DNA of 64,000 nucleotides, from contig JBAKBP010000192.1 of assembly GCA_037953745.1 (NCBI GenBank), forward strand, positions 151,757 to 215,756, given 5' to 3'. The DNA comes from Lithodes maja (lineage: Eukaryota > Arthropoda > Malacostraca > Decapoda > Lithodidae). The notes under the pieces are model-generated. The model did not search any database. It had not been told where the DNA came from and saw nothing but the letters and a program-made list of their open reading frames with translations. Positions 11,701 to 22,235 of the stretch are shown here, in pieces. The stretch's first letter is position 1; every line of letters begins with the position of its first letter. Both the position numbers and the translations under genes were made by a program.

Positions 11701-13837
11701 TTATTATAGGTCCAAGTACCGAATCACCGAGAAGTGCAGCAGAATCAATGTCCCTTTTCCTGCCCTTAGCAACCTTCTCCTGATCCTTCCTCCACTGTCC
11801 CCGAGGTTGAGTGCTAGGCTGTGCAGGAGCCGCAGAGCGAGATCGGGTTACCACACAGGCCATCTCATCCTGTTGGCACCTCCCAACCCATTCCCGATTC
11901 TCACCATCCACGTCGGCCGCCCTCTCGGCAACGACTAAGGGTGGAGTCCCGGAAGTGGGCACCGCAAAGTCGTTGCCGAGAAGAAGGTCGACGCCCTCAA
12001 CTGGCAAACACTCAACGATCCCTACATCCAGCTCCCTGCACACCTCTCCCACTCTCAACTCCAACCTCACAAGTGGGTATGACCTCGTAGCATTTATACC
12101 CTGCACCACAACAACTCTGGCCGCATTTATCGGTTTCCCTGTGAAGTTCCTCAACAAAGTTTGCGAAGCCCCCGTATCCCTCAGCAAGTCAACCCTCCGT
12201 AGTTCACTCCCCCAGCTCACAAACCCGTGCCCCCGATGGCTACAGAAAGTGTCCCGGACAGGTGTCGAGCCTTCCGTACGCTTCTTTACCGCGTGTGCCT
12301 CAGCTGCTGACAACCTACCCCGGGCAGTTGCTGCAGCCTTCAGAGACACACCGATACTGTGAACCAATGACACCGGCTTAGCGGGAGTGTTACTAGGGCA
12401 CTCACGTGAATAATGGCCTAGCTTCTGACATTTGTAACATTTCACATCCCCAATGGGCTTCTTCCCTTGTGCGGGCGAAGAAGGGGCCTGACCTTTAGTA
12501 AACGGGAGAGGCTTGTGTTTGTAGGTGTTATTAGGTGCAATGCATTTAGTGTGGTTATGTGTGTCATAGGATTTGTTATTATCAAAAACTCTGGTGGGTG
12601 GGGTATAGCGCCCCTTCTGCCCTGACTCAGCCCTCTGAGCGGCACCGCAACCACGAATCAATGATAATCTGAAGTCTGCCATCTTGGCAGCCTCCTCTAC
12701 TGTCTTGGGACATTTTTCCTTAATGTTCAGCGTTAGATCGGTTCCAGTGCATTTGTAAAACTGTTCCAGATAGAAAAGTTGCTTAATTTCCTCAGCCGAC
12801 TCTGCGTGCTCGGACCGAAACCAGTTATTACCTGCATCTGTTAAGTCCCGTGCGTGCTCCATAAAACTGACGTCGCTCTTCTTATTCACGCCACGGAACT
12901 TCAATCTATAAGTTTCGGGTTGCAGTTCGTAGGCCCGGAGCACAGCCTCCTTCACCAGTCCATACACGACACTCTCGTCCAGTGACAGTGCATCGTAGGC
13001 TTTCAACCCCTTACCCACTAGACGTGATGAAACTAATGCTGCCCATTTAACCTCCGGCCAGTCATACTCACGACACTTCTTTTCGAAACGAGCAAAAAAC
13101 TCAGTCACTGCTGTCTCATCAAATGCGGGTACTAACTTAATTAAATGCGAAAGTGAGTCTGTAACCCGGTGCCCACCACCGAGATGACGCCCCGTGGTCT
13201 CTACTCTAGACTTCTCGACATCCATTTCAGCCTGGTACCTGGTTGCATCCTGATTGGCTTGGATTCTAGCAACCTCTATGCGTTCTATACTAGCCTGTTG
13301 TATCTGAGTCTCCTGCAGCTTAAACTTAGCTAGTTCTAGCTGAAATAACATCTCAGGAGACAGGCCTGGGGGGGGAGAGCACAAAATGGGGGATCCACAC
13401 CGAGACGTGTTTACGGGTAAGCCAGCTTGCCCTTGAGAACCCTCCTGCTGCATCGTGCTAAGACTCGCTGGCTGAGGGCCCAGCTCAGGGGTAGAGTGGA
13501 ATGGAGGCTTGGAGGGAACCCCCCAAGACCCCACTCCACCCACCGCCCCATCGCCATCACCCAACAAACATGCCACCAAATTCTTCTTGGGCCAACTGTC
13601 AGGACAGTCCCGCCCCAAAACCGTGGCTAAACAGCGAAGACCGTAACAATCAATAGCCTGCAGGCGCTGTTCGGTCAAAGGTGTCTGCAAAAATGCCCGG
13701 GCATCCCTCTCTCCACTTATAACACTCCCCTCCCTAAACATCTGTTGTACTTGCTGGTTACTAGGCTGTACCGTGTTATCCTCCCCCGTAAATGATGAGT
13801 CATTAGACATAGTGCTGGTTATACAATTGCTGTTCAT
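8738..13837 (-). CDS. gag-pol: Gag-Pol polyprotein of element B, integrase upstream of RT
   Basis: One 1699-residue frame from an ATG at 13837. Domains in order: Gag with a conserved capsid-like block (about 235-400) and a CCHC knuckle (C467, C470, H475, C480); aspartic protease (DTGASQTLL, Asp554; LLLGNDF about 618); integrase zinc finger (H842, H849, C879, C882); integrase core with a DD35E triad (D913, D972, E1008); a GPY module (about 1145-1180); RT (about 1300-1480, YLDD 1429-1432); RNase H (D1588, E1618 or E1620, D1647, D1690). No chromodomain and no envelope gene are seen. In ordinary Ty3/gypsy elements the integrase follows RNase H. This Ty1/copia-like order within gypsy-type domains is the hallmark of the Gmr1 group. 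All catalytic residues that I can place are present. Gag and Pol share one frame, so no frameshift is needed. Confidence 0.93.
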   Translation of the reverse strand: MNSNCITSTMSNDSSFTGEDNTVQPSNQQVQQMFREGSVISGERDARAFLQTPLTEQRLQAIDCYGLRCLATVLGRDCPDSWPKKNLVACLLGDGDGAVGGVGSWGVPSKPPFHSTPELGPQPASLSTMQQEGSQGQAGLPVNTSRCGSPILCSPPPGLSPEMLFQLELAKFKLQETQIQQASIERIEVARIQANQDATRYQAEMDVEKSRVETTGRHLGGGHRVTDSLSHLIKLVPAFDETAVTEFFARFEKKCREYDWPEVKWAALVSSRLVGKGLKAYDALSLDESVVYGLVKEAVLRAYELQPETYRLKFRGVNKKSDVSFMEHARDLTDAGNNWFRSEHAESAEEIKQLFYLEQFYKCTGTDLTLNIKEKCPKTVEEAAKMADFRLSLIRGCGAAQRAESGQKGRYTPPTRVFDNNKSYDTHNHTKCIAPNNTYKHKPLPFTKGQAPSSPAQGKKPIGDVKCYKCQKLGHYSRECPSNTPAKPVSLVHSIGVSLKAAATARGRLSAAEAHAVKKRTEGSTPVRDTFCSHRGHGFVSWGSELRRVDLLRDTGASQTLLRNFTGKPINAARVVVVQGINATRSYPLVRLELRVGEVCRELDVGIVECLPVEGVDLLLGNDFAVPTSGTPPLVVAERAADVDGENREWVGRCQQDEMACVVTRSRSAAPAQPSTQPRGQWRKDQEKVAKGRKRDIDSAALLGDSVLGPIINTGVDSGPDMVCNKAELGKTSREARAVARATKAVEPTSRGNVLLQNHLDALTPRDISEQQLQDASLARYSNGAIELEEDGDAKPGDFFRLNRILYRRFLDPKSKWEGGARVVDQVVVPNKYRESLLCLAHDVPVAGHLGVTKTLAALGRFFWWPGVKADVCAWVAGCATCQTTGKPNQTIPKAPLFPIPVTGPPFSKVVVDLVGPFPPTSSGNKFLLTIMDVATRYPDAYPMRNGSAKAVVKNLLLFCSRYGFPREVQSDQGSNFTSKLFKQTLQLHGICSVVSSAYHPESQGVLERWHSTLKSMLRCYCAEHDTDWDLGLPYVLFAAREVPGESLGFSPNQLVFGHNVRGPLSMVKEIWEGEEKPVSVLKYILESRERLIGCMAAAGNNLVNAQAVMKHQYDAKVKLREFSVGQEVMLLLPLPGHPLSAKFIGPYVVAKKLSDLDYLVATPDRRKKHQLCHVNLMKEYVRRPSEPLTVPVLACSGQGGEGGGDSHAAEEDSWDCVISAEQWAGNTEQEARQAVSHLPEHQGAAVLGLFRSYPSVFAEHPGLTTQVTHDVDVGDNVPFKSVPYRVPPVKLPALREELKYMVERGMITEGYVKWTSPVTLQPKPDGKVRFCIDFRRLNGLTTTNPYPLPRVDDSVDKIGNAKYLTKIDLVKGYWQVPLSDRAKQVCGFVVDGKTYQCNVMPYGLKNAPATFQNLMNDICDEIPNCTVYLDDVIVYDDNFENHLRHLETLFGKLHDAGLVVNLRKCEFVKATVQYLGFVVGLGRVCPPLSKIQAINMFPRPTTKRQVMRFLGMIGYYRRFIRGYSTVLAPLTDLLSKSVKFCWASECQRAFDLVKHLLCTHPILRAPDFSRSFQLATDASGVGAGAVLLQTDSEGLEHPVSFFSRKFNSAQRNYSTIEKELLAIVLSLKHFEVYVPAYGPVVTIYTDHHPLKFLNQFHNRNMRSTRWSLMLQEYNLNIQHIAGSENVIADCLSRVDDPG

Positions 13838-14065
13838 AAAAAAAAAGAAGTGCTTATTACTAATTGCAGTCTCGACTCACAAAATGTTAAAGATGCTTGA
13901 ATGACTCTACTCTAGACACCCCCAACGAAACAATCTGCAAGTCCACCAATACAATAATGACACAATAAAAATTCCTCCAATATGCAAGAAAATTCTAGCC
14001 AGCTCTACTAGGTAGCATAGAATAGTTCTCCAAAAAACATGTGATAGGATACTACTGAATCTTGT

Positions 14066-14077
14066 GCAAGGTCGCCA
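14066..14077 (-). other. Primer binding site of element B
   Basis: On the - strand TGGCGACCTTGC begins three bases after the 5' LTR end. It is identical to the 12-base site of element A although the LTRs are otherwise diverged. Confidence 0.6.
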
Positions 14078-14080
14078 TTT

Positions 14081-15888
14081 TGTTACGGCTGGATCGGCAA
14101 TACATATTCGGGATTCTTGATCGTAGGACAGAAATGGCTTATGTGACAACGACACGCTCGATTCCAGTCCCAAATACTATATGCTCCAGACAACAAAAGC
14201 ACCAACGCCCTACAGAGTTATCGTCTATGGTAACGAGGTACCTTAACTCGGCGAAAGTGTACAACAGGGGTAGGCTATGAGGCTAAACTCCCTCAGACAT
14301 TTATAGGTTACGTTATTACTAAAGAAATGCAATACTCAAGAAACTACGTTAATATTAAGCCTCTAATAATGTAGAATAGAAGCAGGCTAAAGGTATGACA
14401 GTGAAATGCTAAATGACAAATGTACACGCCTACTTGAAAGCGCGTGCACTAGAATAACTGTCCCCTACTAACATGCACTAGCATGTAGCATACAAGATGT
14501 TCATGATCCAGTAGATACCTAATAATACACATGGAAGGAACATAAACAGTAGTCACTTATTATAAGAATGAATCTATACTTGGAATAACTAAAAGGTTGC
14601 AGGCAACAGTACTGCGCCGGTAGCCTACTACCGCATAGGCTACTTCGCTTCTCTCACTCTGTCTCCCCTCTGAGTCTGTATGCGCCCTACGCAACAGAAC
14701 TCCGGACACAGCAGCAAAACGACAGTGCAGTTAATTGATACATGAAAGTATTAATAGTGTTGTCTTGTGTGTGAGTAATGTGTACTGTAAAGTGTTACAT
14801 ACATAAACTTAAAGAGAGCTGCAATGCATAGTAAAATAAAGATATAACCCACTCATCATCCCCATGTGTTCTAGCTAGCAGGCCAAGTCACAGGAACAAC
14901 GAGTCCCAGCACCGAAAGCGAGAACCCAGGAAAAGACTGCAGAGAACACAAGGACAGATAAATTACGTTACTCTACTATACCGGCACTACGAGCGAGCTG
15001 TAGTCTCTGGTACTACACTCGCTCCTGGCTCGGTAGGCAAATCAAGGCTAAGTCCTCGCCCCTCTACAGACAACTCCTGGGCATGGTCGGGCTCTTACAC
15101 ATGGCACTAGTCTAGTCACAAATTGGATGATGAGCTGGGCATATAACTCGTGAACATGTAGAACGTTCACCAACTATCCTCATCAAGAAGATCGCTGTTC
15201 ACATTAACCCCTTAAATCTAATACATGTAAATATATGCTTGTCCTAAGAGTAATACGAGAGGTGAGTGCTGAAACTCCTTTAGGACCTCAAGGGAAGGGT
15301 ATGCATTTAAATAGAGAGAAGAATGAAATGAGAGTAATGTCGTCAGAGAGAAAGAGTGCAACCGTGAGAAATTGGGAGAGAGGGCAAGGGATGTTAGAAT
15401 CTCAAAGGTTCTAGGCAACCTGGTCATAGAGCACACAGCGAGCCTCCAGGCAATGTGCTGTACGACAACATGGGCAGCCCAGGCAGCCTAGGCAGGCGGC
15501 AATGTACTACCAACCCTGTCGCACCTAGCTATAAGCGCAGGGCTGCCAACCGGTCCATACGTCTGGCAACCACCCCCCCGGCAGCGTGGCGCACCGCTAC
15601 CCTCTCGCTCTGAAGTCTAACTCACTCTCTCTCTCTGAATTCCTATCATCTCATCTATCAACTTCTCTATTGATACTACATATTAAATGGAAGGTCTCGA
15701 CATGGCTTAAAACAAAACCCACCACTGGTTAGCAAATGACGAGACCTTTGCAGAGATACAAAGAACATAGTTATACGTTGTCACACTCAATATAAGCAGC
15801 CAGCATGGTACAACGTGGTACCGTGGTGGTACAGTGGAGTACCAAGGAGTACAATCAGGTTACGTTGCCACGCACTGGGTGCGTCACA
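14081..15888 (-). repeat. 5' LTR of element B
   Basis: 1808 bp, the same length as the 3' copy and the same sequence wherever compared. It is followed on the - strand by the PBS. On the + strand it is followed by CCTG and the resumed gag-pol sequence of element A. Confidence 0.93.
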
Positions 15889-15892
15889 CCTG

Positions 15893-16680
15893 CAACATTG
15901 GTGTGTCTCCGAAGTCATCTGAGTTTGCCCGGGGCAGTTCATCAGAGGCTGAGGCACAGCCAATGCAGAAGCACCTGGGAGGCTCGAACCCTGCTCAGGA
16001 TGTTTTTTGCGACCATAGAGGGCGGGGTTGCGTGATGTGGGCGGGGCGCAAGCATGGAGTAGAGGTCTTGCGTGATACAGGTGCTTCCCAGACTCTGATG
16101 AACAACTTGACTGGCTACCCTATAAACGCGGCTCGGGTGGTAGTGGTGCAGGGTATTAATGCAACTCGGTCATACCAGCTGGTGCGGTTGGAGTTGGAGG
16201 TGGATGGTGTGGCACGGGAATTGGATGTCGGGATTGTGGAGAAACTGCCAGTGGAGGGCGTCGACCTTCTTCTCGGCAACGACTTTGCAATGCCCGCTTC
16301 TGAGGTTCTACCCTTAGTCGTTGCCGAGAGGCCGGCCGACGTGAGTAGGGAAGAGCAAGAGTGGGTCGAGCGGTGCCAGACACAACCCCTGGCGTGTGTT
16401 GTCACCCGAGCTCGGGCAGCTAAAGTGTCACAGCCTAGTCTTCCGTATTCAGACCAGCGGAGGAACGATCAACAGGAGGAGGCTAAAGCTGGAGTTGGTT
16501 TTAAGAGTTTTGACTCGGCGGCTCTCCTGGGTGATTCAGTATTTGCACCATTACTTAATTCTGGAGTAGCCCCTGGGCCTGTCATCGAGAGTGACGAGGC
16601 TGGGCATGACGAGTCTCCACGACAGCAACGTTATGTACATCGAGAGAGACAGAGGGAGCAGCCCAGTATCGGGTGAAGGT
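15893..16680 (+). pseudogene. pol: Element A gag end and aspartic protease
   Basis: The coding sequence of A resumes after the duplicated CCTG. It carries the protease active site (LRDTGASQTLM, about 16070-16105) and the LLLGNDF motif (about 16265-16285), both closely matching element B. A frameshift between about 16600 and 16670 moves reading into the next frame, which then carries the rest of pol. The open frame starts upstream inside the B LTR only by chance. Confidence 0.82.
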
Positions 16681-18857
16681 CATGCATTGCTCCGGGAGCA
16701 GTTAGATCGCTTGGCACCCTCTGATATACGTCGGTTGCAACTAGAGGACCCTGAGCTCCAAACGTGTGCTAATGGAGCTGTAGAGCTCGACGAAGACGAC
16801 GATGCACAGCCAGGAGATTTTTTTTATTATTGGCATCCTCAGCGGGATCTTGGATTGCCTTATGTGCTGTTTGCTGCTCGGGAGGTACTTGGTGAGAGCC
16901 TGGGATTTAGTCCGAACGAGCTGATTTTTGGACACCGTGTCAGGGGCCCCCTTAACATGCTGAAAGAAATTTGGGAGGGGACTGTGCAGCCTTGTCCATT
17001 ATTAAAGTATGTGCTTGAAAGCCGTGAGCGCATGCTTAAGAGTCTGGAGATGGCAGGTAGAAATTTGACAGAATCACAAGCTTTGATGAAGGACAGGTAT
17101 GATCGCAAAGTGAGGCTCCGGAAGTTCACTGTAGGACAAGAGGTATTAATTTTGTTGCCTTTGGTTGGTAACCCCCTCTCTGCGAAGTACACTGGACCTT
17201 ATAAAATTGTAGAAAAAATTTCAGACTTAGATTACCTTGTTGCCACTCCAGACAGGAGGAAAAAGAACCAGTTATGTCACGTGAACCTTATTAAAGAGTA
17301 TGTGAGGCGCCCCTCTGAGCCTCTCACTGTCCCTGTGTTGGCTTGTTGCAGCCGTGGTGGAGAAGGAGAGGGGGACAGTCAAGCTTCAGAGGAGAATAGC
17401 TGGGATCAACATGTTTCAGCGGATCAGTGGGCGGGGAACTCGAGCCTAAGGGCTGACGAGGCTATAGCTCATTTGCCTGAGCCGCAGTTTGATGCTATCC
17501 GTCAGTTGTTCGGTTCATACCCCACTGTATTTGCTGAACACCCAGGCCTCACTACTCAGGCTATGCATGATGTTGACGTGGGGGACCATCTACCCTTTAA
17601 GTCAATCCCGTACCGTGTGCCCCCCTTAAAACTACCAGCTCTGAGGGATGAGTTGGAGTATATGCTCGGTAGAGGGTTGATAGAGAAAGGCACAGTTAAG
17701 TGGACTTCCCCCGTAACACTGCAGCCTAAGCCAGATGGCAAGGTACGCTTTTGTATTGATTTCCGTAGGTTAAACGGTTTGACTCCAACTAACCCACATC
17801 CTCTTCCTCGGGTTGATGATAGTGTTGACAAAATTGGTAATGCTCGTTTTTTGTCTAAAGTAGATTTAGCAAAAGGTTACTGGCAAGTACCTTTGTCCGA
17901 GCGTGCTAAAGAGGTATGTGGTTTTATTGTGGACGGGAGTACCTACCAGTGCAATGTTATGCCTTACGGACTTAAGAATGCACCAGCAACGTTTCAGAAC
18001 CTGATGAATGAAATTGTAAAGGACATTCCAAATTGCACCGTATATTTGGACGATGTAATCATTTATGATGACGACTTTGAGAGCCATTGTGAGCACCTTG
18101 AGACCTTGTTCCGGAAACTTAGTGAAGCAGGTCTGGTAGTAAATTTGGCAAAGTGTGACTTCGTAAAAGCCACTGTGCAGTACCTTGGGTTTGTAGTGGG
18201 AAGGGGACAGGTGTGCCCTCCTCAAACAAGGTACAGGCTATCAATACATTTCCGCACCCAACAACCAAGAAGCAGATTATGAGATTCTTGGGTATGATAG
18301 GCTACTACAGACGCTTCATAAAAGGTTACTCAACGGTGTTGGCACCTCTCACAGATTTGTTATCTAAAGACAAAAAGTTTTTGTGGGCACCTGAGTGTGA
18401 AAAGGCTTTCACTTTGGTGAAACATTTGCTATGTACTCACCCGATACTCAGGGCCCCAGACTTTAACAGGCCTTTTCAGCTGGCAACAGATGCTAGTGGT
18501 GTAGGGGCTGGTGCCGTCTTGCTACAGACAGACAATGAAGGTGTGGAACACCCAGTAAGTTTCTTTTCTAAGAAGTTCAATGCTGCACAAAAGAACTATT
18601 CTACAATAGAAAAGGAATTACTGGCGATTGTGCTGTCGCTCAGGCACTTCGAGGTGTATGTTCCAGCCTATGGCCCAGTCGTGGTTATCTACACTGATCA
18701 TCACCCTTTGAGATTCCTGAATCAATTTCACAATCGCAATATGAGACTGACCAGGTGGTCTTTGATGTTGCAGGAGTATAACCTGGACATCCGTCATATT
18801 GCTGGATGTGACAATGTGATCGCGGATTGTTTATCAAGGGTGGATGATCAGTTGTAG
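16680..18857 (+). pseudogene. pol: Element A pol: integrase core deleted, RT and RNase H present
   Basis: After an acidic stretch ending QPGDFF (about 16820) the sequence jumps straight to YYWHPQRDLGLPYVL. Compared with element B, about 220 residues are missing, covering the HHCC finger and the whole DD35E core. The C-terminal integrase module, the RT (YLDD about 18045) and RNase H (QLATDASG, IYTDHHPL) remain. A one-base loss near 18222 shifts the frame between RT and the connection to RNase H, which then runs to 18857. The product could not integrate DNA. Any mobility would need integrase supplied in trans, or the deletion followed insertion. Confidence 0.87.
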
Positions 18858-19240
18858 GCTATCACAGGTGTGTGGGTTTGAGTGGAGGAAAATAGGCTGC
18901 CCTTATAGTGCAGCCGGGAAAAACATATTAAAATATAAAAATCATATAAAAACTCTTTCTTTTGATATAGGTAATCGTATAAGTTTGTCATAGCCTATAG
19001 AGTTTGAGTAGTCCACGAACTATCAAACGGCTGAGCTGCTGTAAGCTCGCTCTGGGAGCATGATATTGTGTCTTTTTGCTATTGTTGGGAGGAGTTATAA
19101 AATGTGATTTTTTTTTAATAATAAGATGTGTTTTGGTGATAAACTCAGCTTTGTTTTAGTGCCATGCGGTCGCTGGGTGTGAGGGGCTTGATGGGGTTCT
19201 GTGTTTGTCAGGTTTTAGCTCAGGGTTGAGCAAGTAAAAT

Positions 19241-19251
19241 CTTGGGGGAGG
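19241..19251 (+). other. Polypurine tract of element A
   Basis: CTTGGGGGAGG stands immediately before the TGTGACGCA start of the 3' LTR, matching elements G0 and B. Confidence 0.65.
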
Positions 19252-21110
19252 TGTGACGCATGTCCAGTGTGAGCATGCTGTACAGAACGCCTAGTCATGC
19301 CCCACTCTCGCTAGGATCGTCAGGGCAGGAACTTTGGCTGTAGTCTATGTAGAGTTTCCTAACTTAGTTCATGTGAGCCGTTGTACTATAAGTAATGTGA
19401 ATTTGTATTTTGTTTTCATCTGAGTCAACGAGTTCTATTTTATATCATTAGTTATAAGTATTGTGTGTAAAACTTATTTGTAATGATGGGAGAGGCAGCC
19501 ACAGTTGGGGGTCAGTGGGTGCGCCATGCGGGAGGTGGGCCTAACTCACTAGCACTCCCCCCCCCCCTCCCCCCTCCCCTCAGTGCTAGGAAAGCCTTTG
19601 TCTATCCCAGAGGAGAGAGAGAAATTACGTAATGATTGTCAGTGGGCGGTCCTTAGTAGTTCACGTTGGGCTCACTAGAGGGCCGAGTATAAAAAGGGAA
19701 GTCTAGCCATTTTTTGATCAGAACTCATTAGGCAGAGCGACTTCTCATTTCCCTTGCTAACTATATATATTCTTCTGACTGATGTGAACTTTCTCTACTA
19801 TCTTACATTCTTATCTCCTCTTTTCCCTACCCTTTTTAACTTCCATGGTCCCGTTGGTGCAGAGCTAGTCAGCCAACGTATTATCTCTTGAGTTCTCACG
19901 AGATATATGCCTATTAGATAGCCTATTTTGGAAGGGTTAACTTAGAATAGGATTGATTTATGTTTGTTGCACTTGTATATGCATTTCCCTGTGTGTTATT
20001 ATTATTATTCCTGTTTTCTGCTAGTCTAGGTAATGCTAGACTGGGGTAAGGCTTTTCTGTGTTACGAGTTGTTGTTTGATGCAGTGGTTTAAGCGATAAA
20101 CCTGCATACTCGTTTCGGTTCAGTGAAGCCTAGGTTGTCTTCGCGGCTGACTGTGTTGAGTTAATAATTTACAGTGCGTGAGGGCAAGAGCCTAACCACC
20201 CTGTATTTTATTAACAGTTTGTTTTTACTTTGTCAAGGAGCCGGGAGAAAACCAGATACAAGGGATCTGGATTTCTCAAAGTGCACTTGTTAGTGTTAAC
20301 GTAATACTTTAAACAGTTGTGAGGACTTCGCTAGGCTACGAGCCGTTTTTGCTCAGTCACTGCTACCTTTTGCCCACAGTACCCCAGCTAGACTTTACTC
20401 GATTAGTAGATACAGAATAGTATTGAAGCTTTCCTTATGTATGATATTGTTTATGCACTATTGATTTCATGTGTTGCAAGCTTGGCTACTTTAGTGATTA
20501 GTGGCCCACGAGCACAATCCTAGTAGGCTATTGCCGTTGCATTTGCGGAGTACTTCTTTTTAATGTTTGCCATTTACTATTGCATATTCTTTTAATTATT
20601 CTTATGCCAATTTAAACCTATAATAGTATTTAATTGCCAGTGTTTTGCTTATTGAATTGCTGTTCAAAATCCGATACGTACTTCTTACGAGCATCCGAGA
20701 AGCATCTAACTTTTTTCAGAAGATTCCTTGCTCGATGCTTAAGGACTATTAATTAACGTAACGTAATAGTGCCGATCCGAAGTAGAGGGTGGAGGACTTC
20801 TTAAGTTCTTAGTCAAGGGTGGATTACTTCGGCTTCGGCCAACACTATTCTTTGGTGTTGTTGTTTCTTACTTCTTTGTTTGATTGTTGACCAGACTAGA
20901 GAATTCCTGTCTCTTTATTAGTCTGTTGTTGAACACTAGTACCGAGTTCTTGTATACCCCGTTATAGCAGATTGAACTCTGGAGGGTATTGGTGTTTTTT
21001 GTTCGGGTGGCAGTACTCAGGGGTTGGGATCGTGTGTTTCCGTTGTGGCAGCGAGCCGTATTCGAGTCCTGATTGAGAGCCCTTGTGTACCCGAGTGCCA
21101 GGTCGTAACA
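19252..21110 (+). repeat. 3' LTR of element A
   Basis: 1859 bp, starting TGTGACGCA and ending GTCGTAACA, followed by the duplicated GAGG. Compared with 3146-5001 I count about 10 substitutions, plus indels in the C-run, a single T, and CTT near 20554. Confidence 0.92.
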
Positions 21111-22235
21111 GAGGGTTCTTAGTTAGTGTAGGTTATGAACTCTGTGTGTCTCCATTATTGATTTAGTGTTTCTGCTCTTTTATTTAATGCTAGACTGGGA
21201 TAGGGTAACTGTAGTCGTTGTCATCGATATGTGTATGGTTCGCTTATACCTACACGACTTCGACCGGTCCTGTGGTAGCCTGTGCTGTCTTTTCGGTTGT
21301 GTCCTTTGCGAGTGCAGCTTTGTGTTGACTGAGGGCTTTGGCCTGTGCCAGTTCCACACTTTGCTGCCTCTTTGCTTTGCTTTAGAGAGTCGCTAGGATA
21401 GAACCAGATACTTGTGATCTGGATCTATCAAGAGAGCACCCTAGTCAATTAACGTAACTTAAAGGATGCAATCTTAAGGACATCGCTAGGCTACGAGCCA
21501 GTCTTGCTCACCCCAGTTCCTTACCTTGAGTGTCCCAGCTAGACATTATTAATTGAGTAGACACTTATTAGTATTTTATATAAGCTCTTTAATATGTATG
21601 CATTATTATACACAAGCATTTATCAGTCTAGGTTGTTGCTGAGCCGCACAACCATAGTAAGCTGTTTCGTTAATGAGGAAGTACTTCTTTTAGTGTCAAG
21701 CATTACTACCGTTGCGCATTTATAGTATTCTCGTGTCAGTTAACATTATAATTATGTCCTATCTTTTTGTGTATTCCATTTACACGTGTGGTGTCCTGTC
21801 TCCTGCCTTTATATAGTTTAAGATACGAGCATCTTATGAGCATCAGACTTTCTTCAGAAGTTTCCAGGTCTATACTTCACTTTCTTTCAGAGAGGAGTGA
21901 AGAGTTTATTGTTGTTTAGAGTAACTGTATTGAAGCATCTTTTTATTGTATTAAATTTAATTGATCTTTCCATAGATTCTTGTTTATGCATTTTAACGTA
22001 ACTTGCATCCTGTGTGTTATCAGGCTATACCAGTGTGGGTTAGCCTGAAGTAGAGTACATTTATGCCCAGTTAAGTATACCCCGTTATCGCTGATTAACT
22101 CTGGAGGGTATAGGTATTTTGTTCGCCGGCATATAAGTTCAAGGGTTTGGATCTAGCGTACCGTTGTTGCATAGTGCCCTATTACTAGTCCAAGCATTAA
22201 GTGCCCTTGTTTTATTCGCAGTCCCGGTCGTAAGA
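21111..22235 (+). repeat. G0 3' LTR, second part
   Basis: After the GAGG duplication the sequence aligns with the second half of the LTR of A. Shared blocks include ATGCTAGACTGGG, ATCGCTAGGCTACGAGCC-type sequence, TATACCCCGTTAT and CTCTGGAGGGTAT. It ends near CGGTCGTAAGA, the counterpart of GGTCGTAACA. With 2452-3145 this rebuilds a roughly 1815-bp LTR. The last bases are altered, so the end is approximate. Confidence 0.75.

Larger units (their letters stand above)
6650..15888 (-). mobile_element. Element B: complete, apparently intact Gmr1-like Ty3/gypsy retrotransposon
   Basis: 9239 bp with two 1808-bp LTRs (6650-8457 and 14081-15888) that show no difference in the blocks I compared, an offset of exactly 7431 bp, a PBS, one long gag-pol frame and a polypurine tract. 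It is bounded by a CCTG 4-bp duplication. Identical LTRs and an undamaged 1699-codon frame imply a very recent insertion and a possibly autonomous element. It lies in antisense orientation in the gag of element A. Confidence 0.93.
3146..21110 (+). mobile_element. Element A: Gmr1-like Ty3/gypsy retrotransposon, defective, host of element B
   Basis: The order is 5' LTR (3146-5001), PBS, broken gag, an insertion of element B (6650-15888 plus duplicated CCTG), broken protease/pol with the integrase core deleted, polypurine tract and 3' LTR (19252-21110). Without B the element is about 8.7 kb. The two LTRs differ by about 10 substitutions and 3 small indels by eye, so insertion was recent on an evolutionary scale although the coding region is decayed. 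It lies inside the 3' LTR of G0. Confidence 0.9.

Noticed and set aside
11811..12362. 183-codon + strand frame across element B
   Set aside because: Antisense of the intact gag-pol protease region, with no recognisable motif of its own.
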